This document shows, piece by piece, positions 18,644-27,899 of a stretch of 64,000 nt of DNA. Position numbers and translations under genes: made by a program. A model generated the notes under the pieces. It did not search any database. It saw only the letters and a program-made list of their open reading frames with translations, and had not been told where the DNA came from. Within the stretch, counting starts at the first letter, position 1. Every line of letters starts with the position of its first letter. The stretch spans positions 9,492,001-9,556,000 of the forward strand of contig NZ_AP022870.1 of NCBI RefSeq assembly GCF_011764545.1. The letters are read 5' to 3'. The DNA comes from Phytohabitans flavus (lineage in GTDB: Bacteria; Actinomycetota; Actinomycetes; Mycobacteriales; Micromonosporaceae).

Positions 18644-19810
18644 GTGGCGAGTCGGGATAGCTTTCTGGAAGTGACGTGGACCGACGAGGTCACCGGCAAG
18701 CACGGCTACCTCGTCATCGACCGGCTGGTACGCGGTGCGGCCAGCGGGGGCCTGCGGATGCGCGAGGGCTGCACGCTCGACGAGGTGCGCGATCTCGCCC
18801 GCGGGATGACCCTCAAGGAGGCGGTCGTCTACTCCCCGGGCGACGCCTACGTCCCGTTCGGCGGTGGAAAGGGCGGCATCGACTGCGCGCCGCAGGACCC
18901 AGGCGCGCGAGGGGTGATGGCGCGGTACGTCGCCGCGATGAAGCCGCTGCTCCAGGCGTACTGGTCGGCGGGAGAGGACCTCGGCGTCCGGCAGGACATG
19001 CTGGAGGAGGTGGCGATCGAGGCGGGGCTGCGCTCGACCGTCGACGCCGCGCTGCGGCTTGTGCCGGACCCGGCCGCGGCGCTCGAACGGGTGCGGGCCG
19101 GCTTCGCGGTCGACCTGGACGGGGTAAGCCTCGCGGACCTTGTCGGCGGCTACGGCGTCGCGGAGGTGACGCTGGCCGCCGCCGAGCGGATGGGCCTGCG
19201 GGCCGGCGGGGCGAGGGCGGTCGTGCAGGGCTTTGGCTCGATGGGCGGCGCCACCGCGCGGTACCTGGCGCGGGCCGGCGTGCCGGTGGTGGGGATCTGC
19301 GACGTGCTCGGCGTCATGTGGCATCCAGACGGGCTCGACGTGGAGGCGCTGCTGCGCACCCGGGACCGGTACGGGCGGGTGGACCGGCGCGCGCTACGGC
19401 CCGCCGACCGGGAGCTGCCGCGGGAGGAGTGGCTGGCGGTCGAGGCGGAGATCCTTGTGCCGGCGGCGGTTTCGTACGCGCTCACCGAGGCCAACGCCGA
19501 CTCGATCCGGGCGCGGCTGGTTGTGGAGGCGGCGAACATACCGACCACGCCTGGGGCCGAGGCGGCGCTCACCCACCGAGGCGTGCCGGTGATCCCCGAC
19601 TTCGTGGCCAACGTGGCGACGAACGCCTGGTGGTGGTGGACCCTGTTCGGCGACATCGCGCCGACCGCGGAGGCCGCCTTCGCCAAGATCTCGACCACGC
19701 TGCGCGCGCTGCTGCACGAAATGCTCGACCGCGCGGCCGGTACCGGCGGCTCCCCCCGGGCCGCCGCGCTGGCAATGGCGAACGAACGCGCGGCCGAGCT
19801 ACCCCGTTAG
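18644..19810 (+). CDS. Glu/Leu/Phe/Val-type amino acid dehydrogenase
   Basis: About 388 residues from GTG 18644. The catalytic region is present: FGGGKGGIDC (about residue 65-75) with the substrate-binding Lys, and SAGEDLGVRQDM near 107. The C-terminal NAD-binding domain begins with AVVQGFGSMGGATARYLA (about 190). The glycine-rich loop and LVVEAANIPTTPGAE near 290 are typical of the family, which oxidatively deaminates amino acids to 2-oxo acids. The exact amino acid (Glu, Leu or Val) cannot be told from these motifs alone. Its last 12 bases overlap the end of the convergent gene at 19799. Confidence 0.85.
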   Translation: MASRDSFLEVTWTDEVTGKHGYLVIDRLVRGAASGGLRMREGCTLDEVRDLARGMTLKEAVVYSPGDAYVPFGGGKGGIDCAPQDPGARGVMARYVAAMKPLLQAYWSAGEDLGVRQDMLEEVAIEAGLRSTVDAALRLVPDPAAALERVRAGFAVDLDGVSLADLVGGYGVAEVTLAAAERMGLRAGGARAVVQGFGSMGGATARYLARAGVPVVGICDVLGVMWHPDGLDVEALLRTRDRYGRVDRRALRPADRELPREEWLAVEAEILVPAAVSYALTEANADSIRARLVVEAANIPTTPGAEAALTHRGVPVIPDFVANVATNAWWWWTLFGDIAPTAEAAFAKISTTLRALLHEMLDRAAGTGGSPRAAALAMANERAAELPR

Positions 19811-20601
19811 CGTCAGGCGGTCGAAGTCCGGCGCCCAGTTTCGCCGGTTGCCGAACTCGATCGTGTTCGCGCCGGCCCGCAGCGTCAGCGTGACCTTCAC
19901 CGAGCCGATCCGGTCCCAGCTGCCCGTGGCAGGGAACTCCAGGAACTGCGCGAAGCCACCGTTCACCTCGACGGCGGCGGTACGGCGGTCGCTGGTGACG
20001 TAGTGGACCGTCACCTCGTACCGCCCGTCCGTCGCCACGGTGACGCCGGTGAACTCCAGCGTGTTGTCGCGGCCCTCGCCGACCCAGCCGACCACGGTCC
20101 CGCCCGAGGCGCCGGCCAGCTCGCGCGGTGCTGTGCGGCCCTCAGGCGATTGCCGGGCGCCTCCGCCTCGTACGACACGGGGGTGGGGGTAGGGGAGGGG
20201 GTCGGCGACGGACTTGGCGCGACCTGCTTGGAGGGAGCCTCCTCGACCGGCGGGAGTGGCGGGGGCGGCGCCACGGCCACCTCGGAGGGTGAGGGCGCGG
20301 CGGTGGTCGGTGACCACGACGTCGGCACCGCATTCGCCGCGGGTGGCCATCGGGGCGGTGCCATCTGCCCCTGCGCCGGGTCCGGCCCGTCGGACGTGGC
20401 GAACAAGGCGATCGGGATGCTCGCCAGCGCCGCGGCGGCCATCGCCAGCAGCGGCCAACGCCACCGCCGGGCCAGGCGCGGCTCGTGCGACGCGGCATCC
20501 AGGGGTACGGGCGCCATCGCCGGGATCAGCGTGGGCAGCTGCTGGGTCGGGGGATCGAGGGCGCGCAACTCCGCGGTCTCCTCGTTGCCCGCTTCCCCCA
20601 C
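19799..20601 (-). CDS. Membrane-anchored protein with Pro/Ser/Thr linker and CBM6/35-like domain, frameshifted
   Basis: About 267 residues after one G is restored near 20142. The N-terminal 45 residues are cytoplasmic-like; one membrane segment follows (WPLLAMAAAALASIPIALFA, about 47-66). Then a long linker rich in Pro, Ser and Thr (PSPSPTPSPTPTP), and a beta-sandwich-like C-terminus starting at YEAEAPGNRL, with GWVGEGRDNTLEFTGV, DGRYEVTVHYVTSDRR and ANTIEFGNRRNWAPDFDRL. These are the features of carbohydrate-binding modules of families 6/35. It probably sits outside the membrane and binds a sugar polymer. GTG 20601 is the likely start. It lies 80 bases after rhaB and could be read with the rhamnose operon. 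Confidence 0.65.
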
Positions 20602-20681
20602 GACGCGCCCCTCAGTCCACTATGGATTAATCGAGGTCGGCCGACGCCGCCAGCGTGAGGGTACGCGAGCTGTGGTGCGGC

Positions 20682-22121
20682 TCAGCGGGAGGGGTGTACC
20701 CGCGCCTCGGCCGCCTGCCACGCCGCCTCCGCGCCGGCTTCCGGCTTGTAAAACCGCAGCTCCTGAGTGCGCCGCAGCAGAGCCCGCAGGTCCGCCAACC
20801 CGCCGTGTACCACGCCGAGCGCGCGCGCCTGCACGAGCGCGTTGCCGAGCGCGGTGGCCTCGACCGGGCCGGCCACCACGGGCAGCCCGCAGGCGTCGGC
20901 GGTGAGCTGGCAGAGCAACGCGTTCCGTGCGCCGCCGCCCACGATGTGTACCGCGTCGACGTCGCGTCCGGAGAGCGCGGACGCCTGCCGCACGGCGCGG
21001 CGGTGCGCGAGCGCCAGACTGTCCACAATGCACCGTGTGAACGCGGCCGGCGACACCGGCACCGGCTGCCCGCTCGCCACGCACGCGGCCGCGATCCGGC
21101 CCGGCATGTCGCCCGGCGGCAGGAAGGCCGGGTCGTCCACGTCGACGAGCGTGCCGAGTGCCGGCTCGCGGGCGGCGCCAGCCAGCAGTTTGGCCACGTC
21201 CAGGGCGCCCCACGCGCGCATCGACTCCTGGAGGACCCAGAGCCCCATCACGTTGCGCAGGTAGCGGACCGTGCCGTCGACGCCGGCTTCGTTGGTGAAG
21301 TTGGCCTCGCGGCTCGCCGCGCTGAGCACCGGCTCGGGCAGCTCGACGCCGACGAGTGACCACGTACCGCAGGAGATGTAGGCGAACCGCTCGCTCTCCG
21401 CCGGCACCGCGACCACCGCGGAGGCGGTGTCGTGCGAGCCGACCGCCGTCACGGGCAGGCCCATGTCTCGCACAACGCCGGCCGGGTCGCCAGGCCGTCG
21501 CAGCTCGCCGAGGAGACGCGCCGGCAGGCCGGCGCGGGCGACAAGTTCGGCGGACCATTCGCGGGTACGCACGTCGAGCAGCTGGGTCGTGGAGGCGTTG
21601 GTGACCTCGGTACCGGCGACGCCGGTGAGCCAGTAGGAGAGCAGGTCCGGGATCAGCAGCATCCGCTCGGCCGCCGCCACGGCCGGTGTGTCCGCGGCGG
21701 CGGCGAGCTGGAAGAGCGTGTTGAAGGGGAGCAGTTGCAGGCCGGTCGTCGCGTACAGCCACTCGGCACCGAGCTTCGCGACCACCGCGTCCATCACGCC
21801 GTCGGTACGCCCGTCCCGGTAGTGCACCGGGTTGCCGAGCAGCGCGCCGTCGCGGTCGAGCAGGCCGTAGTCCACCGCCCACGAGTCGATGCCCACGCTC
21901 GCCAGGTCGGGGTGCTCGGCCACGGCCGCGCGCAGCCCGGCCAGCACCTCCGCGTACAGCCGGAGTGCGTCCCAGTGCAGCGTGTCGAGCAGCCGTACCG
22001 GGCCGTTGCCGAAGCGGTGCGCCTCCGCCAGCGCCACGCCGTCGGGCGATACACCGGCCACCATGACCCGACCGCTCGCCGCGCCCAGGTCGACGGCCGC
22101 GACGGTGGCCCGCCGGGTCAT
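20682..22121 (-). CDS. rhaB: Rhamnulokinase
   Basis: About 479 residues of the FGGY sugar kinase family. It phosphorylates L-rhamnulose at O1 with ATP. Motifs: VAAVDLGAASGRVMV at the start (first phosphate-binding loop), GIDSWAVDYGLLD near residue 75, TAVGSHDTASAV near 230, CGTWSLVGVELPEP near 255 and HIVGGGARNALLCQLTADA near 395. ATG 22121 overlaps the stop of the upstream aldolase gene (ATGA), which indicates translational coupling. It is the last enzyme gene of the rha operon. Confidence 0.92.
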   Translation of the reverse strand: MTRRATVAAVDLGAASGRVMVAGVSPDGVALAEAHRFGNGPVRLLDTLHWDALRLYAEVLAGLRAAVAEHPDLASVGIDSWAVDYGLLDRDGALLGNPVHYRDGRTDGVMDAVVAKLGAEWLYATTGLQLLPFNTLFQLAAAADTPAVAAAERMLLIPDLLSYWLTGVAGTEVTNASTTQLLDVRTREWSAELVARAGLPARLLGELRRPGDPAGVVRDMGLPVTAVGSHDTASAVVAVPAESERFAYISCGTWSLVGVELPEPVLSAASREANFTNEAGVDGTVRYLRNVMGLWVLQESMRAWGALDVAKLLAGAAREPALGTLVDVDDPAFLPPGDMPGRIAAACVASGQPVPVSPAAFTRCIVDSLALAHRRAVRQASALSGRDVDAVHIVGGGARNALLCQLTADACGLPVVAGPVEATALGNALVQARALGVVHGGLADLRALLRRTQELRFYKPEAGAEAAWQAAEARVHPSR

Positions 22122-24229
22122 CGCAGGAACGCGGCCGCGACGCCGGCGTCGACCGGCACGTGCAGCCCGGTGGTGTGGGTCAGGTCGCCGGCGGTGAGCG
22201 CGAAGACCGCGTTGGCCACGTGCTCGGGCAGCACCTCCAGCTTGAGCAGCGTGCGCTTGGCGTAGTACGCGCCGAGCTCCTCCTCCGGCACCCCGTACGT
22301 CGCCGCGCGCTGGGCACCCCACCCGCTGGAGAAGATGCCGGAGCCGCGTACGACGCCGTCGGGGTTGACGCCGTTGACCCGGATGCCGTGCGCGCCAAGC
22401 TCGGCGGCGAGCAGCCGTACCTGATGGGCTTGGTCTGCTTTAGCGGCGCTGTAGGCCACGTTGTTGGGGCCGGCGAAGACGCTGTTCTTGCTGGCGATGT
22501 AGACGATGTCGCCACCCATGCCCTGGTCGATCAGCGCCCGCGCGGCCTCCCGCGAGACCACGAACGAGCCGCGCGCCATCACGCCGTGCTGGATGTCCCA
22601 GTCGCCGTCGGTGGTCTCCAGCAGCGGCTTCGAGATCGAGAGCCCGGCATTGTTGACCACCAGGTCGATCCCGCCGAACGCGAGGACCGTCTGCTGTAGG
22701 GCCCGCTGGACGGCCGCCGTGTCGGTGACGTCGACTGTCACCGGTACTGCGACGTCGGTACCCCAGGTTCTGGCTGCGTCCGCCGCCGCGGCGCTCGCCC
22801 CCGATGGCGGCGCGGACGTGGCCGCGTTGAGTTCTGCGGCGACGGCGGCCGCGCCGTCGGCGTTGCGGTCCGCGACGACCACGCAGGCGCCCTCGGCGGC
22901 GAGCCGGTGCGCGATCGCCCGGCCGATGCCCGAGCCGCCGCCGGTGACCAGGGCGATCCGCGTGGCGAGGGGCTTCGGCTTGGGCATGCGCTGGAGCTTG
23001 GCCTCTTCCAGCGCCCAGTACTCGATGCGGAACTTCTCCGCCTCGTCGATCGGCCGGTAGCTGGAGATTGCCTCGGCGCCGCGCATCACGTTGACGGCGT
23101 TGACGTAGAACTCGCCGGCCACGCGGGCGGTCTGCTTGTTGGCGCCGTACGAGAACATGCCGACGCCGGGGACCAGCACGATCGCCGGGTCGGCGCCGCG
23201 CATCGGCGGGCTGTCCGGCGTCGCGTACTGCGTGTAGTAGGCGGCGTACTCGGCCCGGTACTGGGCGTGCAGCTGCCTGAGCCGGTTGATCGTCTCGTCG
23301 AGGGGCGCGGTGGGCGGCAGGTCGAGGACGAGCGGGCGGACCTTGGTGCGCAGGAAGTGGTCTGGGCAGGACGTGCCGAGCGCGGCCAGGCGGGGGTGCT
23401 CGGCGCGGGCCAGGAAGTCCAGCACCACGTCGCTGCCGGTGTAGTGGCCGACCTGCCGCCGGTCGGTGCTGGCGAGGCCGCGGATGACCGGGGCGAGCGC
23501 GGCGGCGCGGGCGTGCCGCTCGGCCTCGGGCAGCGCCTGGTACCCCTCGACGATCGGTCCGAACGGCTCGGGGCGCCCGCGTTCGTCGATGAAGGCCTGG
23601 GCGCTGCGGATGATCTCCAGCGAGTTTGCCTCGCACTCCTCGCTGGTGCCGCCCCACGCGGTGATGCCGTGACCGCCGAGGATCACGCCGATCGCGCGGG
23701 GGTTGGCTTGTTTGACGGCGGCGATGTCGAGGCCGAGCTGGAAGCCGGGGCGGCGCCAGGGCACCCACGCCACCCGGTCGCCGAAGCACTCCTTGGTCAG
23801 CGCCTCGCCGTCGGCCGCGGTCGCGAACGCGATGCCCGCGTCGGGGTGCAGGTGGTCCACGTGCGCCGCCTCCACAAGGCCGTGCATCGCGGTGTCGATC
23901 GAGGGTGCCGCCCCGCCCCGCCCGTGCAGGCAGTAGTCGAACGCGGCCACCATCTCGTCCTCGCGCTCAGGGCTCGCGACGCCGGGGCTACCCGGGTACA
24001 CGTCCACCAGGGCGCGCAGCCGGTCCAGCCGCAGCACCGCGAGACCGCCCGGGGTCAGCGTCCCGAGGTCGCCGCCGGAGCCCTTGACCCACAAAAGGTC
24101 GACCGGCGCTCCGGTGACCGGGTCGGTGTCGGTGCCCTTGGCGGAGGTGTTGCCGCCGGCGTAGTTGGTGTTCCGGCGGTCGGCGCCGAGCCGGTTCGAG
24201 CGGGCGATCAGGTCGTCAACCGTGGACAC
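22118..24229 (-). CDS. rhaD: Bifunctional rhamnulose-1-phosphate aldolase / short-chain dehydrogenase
   Basis: About 703 residues. The N-terminal class II aldolase half has GGNTSAKG (about 25), the zinc-binding HVDHLHPDAGIA and GGHGITAWGGTSEEC. The C-terminal half is a short-chain dehydrogenase: ALVTGGGSGIGRAIA (about 437), NNAGLSISKP, and the YSAAKAD catalytic motif. The fused enzyme cleaves L-rhamnulose-1-phosphate to dihydroxyacetone phosphate and L-lactaldehyde, and the dehydrogenase domain is thought to oxidise the lactaldehyde. GTG 24229 is preceded by GGGGAG nine bases upstream and is four bases from the rhaI stop. Intact here despite frameshifts in its neighbours. Confidence 0.93.
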   Translation of the reverse strand: MSTVDDLIARSNRLGADRRNTNYAGGNTSAKGTDTDPVTGAPVDLLWVKGSGGDLGTLTPGGLAVLRLDRLRALVDVYPGSPGVASPEREDEMVAAFDYCLHGRGGAAPSIDTAMHGLVEAAHVDHLHPDAGIAFATAADGEALTKECFGDRVAWVPWRRPGFQLGLDIAAVKQANPRAIGVILGGHGITAWGGTSEECEANSLEIIRSAQAFIDERGRPEPFGPIVEGYQALPEAERHARAAALAPVIRGLASTDRRQVGHYTGSDVVLDFLARAEHPRLAALGTSCPDHFLRTKVRPLVLDLPPTAPLDETINRLRQLHAQYRAEYAAYYTQYATPDSPPMRGADPAIVLVPGVGMFSYGANKQTARVAGEFYVNAVNVMRGAEAISSYRPIDEAEKFRIEYWALEEAKLQRMPKPKPLATRIALVTGGGSGIGRAIAHRLAAEGACVVVADRNADGAAAVAAELNAATSAPPSGASAAAADAARTWGTDVAVPVTVDVTDTAAVQRALQQTVLAFGGIDLVVNNAGLSISKPLLETTDGDWDIQHGVMARGSFVVSREAARALIDQGMGGDIVYIASKNSVFAGPNNVAYSAAKADQAHQVRLLAAELGAHGIRVNGVNPDGVVRGSGIFSSGWGAQRAATYGVPEEELGAYYAKRTLLKLEVLPEHVANAVFALTAGDLTHTTGLHVPVDAGVAAAFLR

Positions 24230-24233
24230 GAGT

Positions 24234-25393
24234 TCAGGCTCCCCATCCGGCTTGCTGGCCGCCGACCCGCTCGGCGACGATCTTGTCTGCGTATCCCGAC
24301 CGGCGGTACGCGGTGACCGGGTCGGGGTCCAGGCCCATCTCCTGCCGTACTTCGGCCAGCAGCGGCCGGACGTCGGTGTTGTAGGCGTCCATGAAGACGG
24401 CGTTGGCGCCGAGCACGTCACCGGCCTGCTGGGCTTCGGCGAGCGCGTCCCGGTTGACCAGCAACGCCTTGGCGGTCGCCTCTTGGACGTTCATCACCGA
24501 GCGGATCTGGGCCGGGATCTTGGGCTCGATGTTGTGGCACTGGTCGAGCATGAACGCGATCCCCGCCTCGACCTTGAGCGCGTCGGCCGAGACGATCTCG
24601 TGCATGATCCGGAACAGCTGGAACGGGTCCGCCGCCCCGACCATCAGGTCGTCGTCGGCGTAGAAGCGGGAGTTGAAGTCGAACGCGCCCAGCTTCGCCT
24701 CGCGTAGCAGCAGCGCCACGATGAACTCGATGTTGGTACCCGGGCGTGGTGGCCGGTGTCGATCACCACCTGCGCCTTAGGCCCCAGGCGCAGGCAGTGC
24801 ACGTACGCGGTGCCCCAGTCCGGCACGTCGGTGGTGTAGAAAGCCGGCTCGAACAGCTTGTACTCCAGCAGCAGCCGCTGGTCCTCGCCCAACGCGTCAT
24901 ACGTCTGCTGGAGCGCTTCGGCCAGGCGGTCCTGGCGGGCGCGGATGCTGTCCTGGCCGGGGTAGTTGGTGCCGTCGGAGAACCACAGCTTCACATCCCG
25001 CACCCCGACCGCGGCGGCGATGTCCACGCATTCGAGCAGGTGGTCGGTGGCCTTGCGGCGCACGTCCGGGTCCGGGTTGGTGACCGAGCCGAGCATGTAG
25101 TCGTTGTCCTGGAACACGTTCGCGTTGATCGTGCCCAGCCCGACGCCATGCTCCTTGGCGAACGCCGCCAGGTGGGTGTAGTCGTCGACCTTGTCCCACG
25201 GGATGTGCAACGCGACCGTCGGCGCGACACCCGTGTACCGGTGCACCTGGGCCGCGTCCTCGATCTTCTCGTACGGGGTCCGGGGCACCCCTGCCTGCGC
25301 GAACACCTTGAACCGCGTCCCGGAGTTGCCAAAGGCCCACGACGGCAACTCGATCCGCTGGGCTCGCAACGCCGCGCGTACCGCATCAGTCAT
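24234..25393 (-). CDS. rhaI: L-rhamnose isomerase (RhaI type), frameshifted
   Basis: About 386 residues after restoring one C near 24740, where GHHARV should read GHHAPGTNIEFIVALLL. It converts L-rhamnose to L-rhamnulose; this family is a metal-dependent TIM barrel distinct from E. coli RhaA. Visible metal-site and family segments: LHIPWDKVDDY, GTINANVFQDNDYMLGSV, VKLWFSDGTNYPGQ, LLLEYKLFEPAFY, QVVIDTGHH, and FDFNSRFYADDDLMVGAADP. ATG 25393 overlaps the end of rhaM by eight bases. Confidence 0.9.
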
Positions 25394-25730
25394 GGAGGGC
25401 CTCCAGTTGGGCTTTGAGGTTGAAGATCTCGTCCAGTTCGGTGAAGCCCTCGTCCGGCCGGCGGCCGCCGAGGTCTTCGAAGAACGGCGCCATCTCGGCC
25501 TGCCAGCGCGCGTTGACGGCGGTGCGCTCCATCGCGGCGAGCGAGGCCGCGAGGTCTTCGGTGTGGAAGTGGCCGACGAGCAGGCCGTCGTCGTGCAGGA
25601 AGAGCGAGTAGTCGTGCCAGCCGGCGTCGCGGAGGGCGCGGAGCATGTCCGGCCACACGGCGGCGTGGCGCTCCCGGTACTCCGCGAGCCGGTCCGGCTT
25701 GACCCGAAGGATGAAGCAGACACGTCGCAC
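25386..25730 (-). CDS. rhaM: L-rhamnose mutarotase
   Basis: 114 residues from GTG 25730. It interconverts alpha and beta anomers of L-rhamnose. The family core is clear: RVCFILRVKPDRLAEYRERH at the start with the catalytic His, then SLFLHDDGLLVGHFHTED and WQAEMAPFFEDL. It is the first gene of the rha operon, with a LacI-type operator 37-49 bases upstream, and overlaps rhaI by eight bases. Confidence 0.93.
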   Translation of the reverse strand: MRRVCFILRVKPDRLAEYRERHAAVWPDMLRALRDAGWHDYSLFLHDDGLLVGHFHTEDLAASLAAMERTAVNARWQAEMAPFFEDLGGRRPDEGFTELDEIFNLKAQLEALHD

Positions 25731-25766
25731 GTTCGCTACTCCCGTTCGCTGCTTCCGGGTGGTTTG

Positions 25767-25779
25767 TGAACCGTTTCAA
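25767..25779 (-). promoter_or_regulatory. Candidate LacI-family operator before the rha operon
   Basis: TTGAAACGGTTCA (minus strand) is a near-palindrome of the LacI/GalR type, located between the regulator stop and rhaM. By position it would block the rha promoter when rhamnose is absent. Inference from sequence shape and location. Confidence 0.5.
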
Positions 25780-25816
25780 GCGGTGGCCTCAACATACGAG
25801 CGCCGTTGTGCGCATG

Positions 25817-26847
25817 TCAAGGACGGGTGAACTGGCTCGACTCCCGTACGACGAGTTCGGGTTCGAAGATGACTTGTTGGTGTTGGTGGGTTTGGGGGTT
25901 GTTGGCTTCGTCGAGGAGTAGTTCTGCGGCGGTTTGGCCGAGGCGTTGGCGGGGTTGGCGTACGGAGGAGAGTGGTACGGCTGCGGCTGCGGCGAATTCG
26001 ATGTCGTCGTAGCCGACGAGTGCGATGTCGTCGGGTACGCGTATTTGTTGGCGGGTGAGTACTTGGAGGACGCCGAGTGCGAGGAGGTCGTTGGCGCAGA
26101 AGACGGCGGTGGCTCGTGAGTTCTTGGGTTGGCCGAGGATGCGGGCGGCGGCGTCCCGGCCGGCCGCGACCGTGAGCGCCGGCGTCTCGTACTGCCGGAG
26201 GTGCTCGTCCTCGCTCAGGCCGGCGTCCTCGAGCGCTTGGCGGACGCCGTCGTGCCGGTCGCGGACCTGTTCGAGGCGGTGTGGTCCGGCGACGAAGGCG
26301 ATGCGGCGGTGCCCGCTCTCGATGAGGTGGCGCATGGCGAGCTCGCCGCCCAACCTGTCGTCCACGGAGACCGAGCAGAGGTCGGCCTGCCGCGACCGCC
26401 GGTCGAGCAGGACCACGAGTACACCCCGGTCGCGGAGGCGGTGGAGTCGTTGGCTGGCGTCGTCGATGGGGTGATGAGGACGCCTTGGACGCGTTGTTCT
26501 TCGAGGAGGTCGAGGTAGGCGTTTTCTTTGTTTTGGTTGCCGTCGCTGTTGCAGAAGATGACGGGCATGCCGGCGGTGCTGGTGGTGTCTTCGACGCCTT
26601 TGGCGACGTCGGTGAAGAAGGGGTTGGCGACGTCGAGGACGACGAGGCCGAGGGTGCGGCCGCGGCCGCGGCGTAGTTGGCGGGCGGCGTCGTTGGGGAC
26701 GAAGCCGAGTTCGGTGATGGCGGCGAGGACGCGGGTGCGGGTGGCGTTGGCGACGATGTCGGGGCGGTTGAGCACATTGGACACGGTGCCGACAGACACT
26801 CCCGCGTGATTGGCCACATCGCGGATGCTGACCGCTGGTCCGGCCAC
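25817..26847 (-). CDS. LacI-family transcriptional regulator, likely repressor of rhamnose genes, frameshifted
   Basis: About 343 residues after one base is restored near 26470 (CCCC run), where ...GVLITP should continue as IDDASQRLHRLRDRG. The N-terminal helix-turn-helix is VSIRDVANHAGVSVGTVSNV with the hinge helix RQLRRGRGRTLGLVVLDV. The sugar-binding domain has NPFFTDVAKGVED, HRRIAFVAGP, VFCANDLLALGVLQ and DIALVGYDDIEFAAAA. GTG 26847 has GGGGAG seven bases upstream. Its place directly before rhaM and divergent to a DUF6807 gene suggests that it controls both; the inducer is probably rhamnose or a metabolite of it. Confidence 0.85.
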
Positions 26848-26916
26848 CCGTGCACTCCCCTCTGCCCGCTGCCTCTTGACACGGCAGTGTGCCATGAGCA
26901 GTCTGTCACAACCGAG

Positions 26917-26930
26917 GGCAAGCGCTTTCC
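26917..26930. promoter_or_regulatory. Candidate LacI-family operator (GGCAAGCGCTTTCC)
   Basis: A near-perfect palindrome centred on AGCGCT, the classical form recognised by actinomycete LacI-family repressors. It lies between the divergent regulator (start 26847) and the DUF6807 gene (start 26940), so it may control both. It differs from the site at 25767, so one regulator may not bind both. Confidence 0.55.
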
Positions 26931-26939
26931 AGGGGCGAC

Positions 26940-27740
26940 ATGGCGGATTTGCGGGTGGCCGGACGCGTTGTCGCGGACTACGTCGTCGAGCCCGACGTCG
27001 ACCCGAAGCACGGGCCCCGGCCGTACCTGCACCCGGTGCGCACGCTGGGCGGGACGACCGTGACCGACGTGCTGCCCGAGGATCACCGCTGGCACCTGGG
27101 CGTGAGCGTGGCCGTGCAGGACGTGGACGGCACCAACCTCTGGGGTGGCCGCACCTACGTACGCGACGCGGGATACACCTGGCTGGATGACCATGGCCGC
27201 ATCGCCCACGAGTCGTGGCTCGCGCCGGCCGACGGCGACGGGTCGCGGCTGGCGGAGCGGCTGCTGTGGCTGGATCCGGCGGGGGAGACCCTGCTGGTGG
27301 AGGAGCGCACGCTCGTGGCGTCGCCGGCGCCGCTGGGCTGGACGCTCGACTTCGCCTTCACGCTCACGGCCCCGGCTGGGGGTGACGTCAGCCTGGGCAG
27401 CCCGGCCACAAATGGTCGCCCCGGCGGCGCGGGCTACGGCGGCTTCTTCTGGCGCTTGGTCCCGGGCGAGCCCGAGGTATTCACGTCCACAGTGGAAGGC
27501 GAGGAGAAGTGCAACGGCAGTGCCGATCCGTGGCTGGCGGTGCGGGGTACGGGGTACACCCTCGTCTTCTCGGGGCTCGACGGCGATGACCGCTGGTTCG
27601 TGCGGGCGGCCGGCTATCCGGGCGTGTGCGCCGCCCTGGCGTGGGAGCGTCCGCTCGTCATCCCGGCGGGCGGCACGCTGAGCCGGCGGTACCGGGTGCT
27701 GGTCGCGGACGGCACTCTCGACCGTGAAACCATTCAATAA
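26940..27740 (+). CDS. DUF6807 (PmoA-like) family protein
   Basis: About 266 residues from ATG 26940. Family segments: HGPRPYLHPVRTLGGTTVTD, DHRWHLGVSVAVQDVDG, NLWGGRTYV and GYGGFFWRLVPGEPEVF. These proteins are annotated as PmoA-like only by weak similarity and are usually found beside sugar catabolism genes in actinomycetes. The beta-rich sequence and conserved His residues suggest an enzyme or sugar-binding protein, but the activity is not known. It is divergent from the rhamnose LacI regulator with a LacI-type operator just upstream, which supports a part in rhamnose or rhamnoside use. Confidence 0.75.
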   Translation: MADLRVAGRVVADYVVEPDVDPKHGPRPYLHPVRTLGGTTVTDVLPEDHRWHLGVSVAVQDVDGTNLWGGRTYVRDAGYTWLDDHGRIAHESWLAPADGDGSRLAERLLWLDPAGETLLVEERTLVASPAPLGWTLDFAFTLTAPAGGDVSLGSPATNGRPGGAGYGGFFWRLVPGEPEVFTSTVEGEEKCNGSADPWLAVRGTGYTLVFSGLDGDDRWFVRAAGYPGVCAALAWERPLVIPAGGTLSRRYRVLVADGTLDRETIQ

Positions 27741-27899
27741 ATCACCCTCCGTGGGACCTGGACGGCGGCGCCGGGGTCACCCGTGTGGCAGGCGGCCAGC
27801 TCCTCCGGCCCGCGGCCCGCCCACGCGACGTGCGCACGGGATGGGATGACGGACTGGGTGGCTGACAGGGTGGTCAGGGTGCGCCGTAGGCTCTCAGAC

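Noticed and set aside
22907..24316. 469-codon plus-strand frame opposite the rhaD aldolase
   Set aside because: Shadow frame with no domain, opposite an intact enzyme gene.
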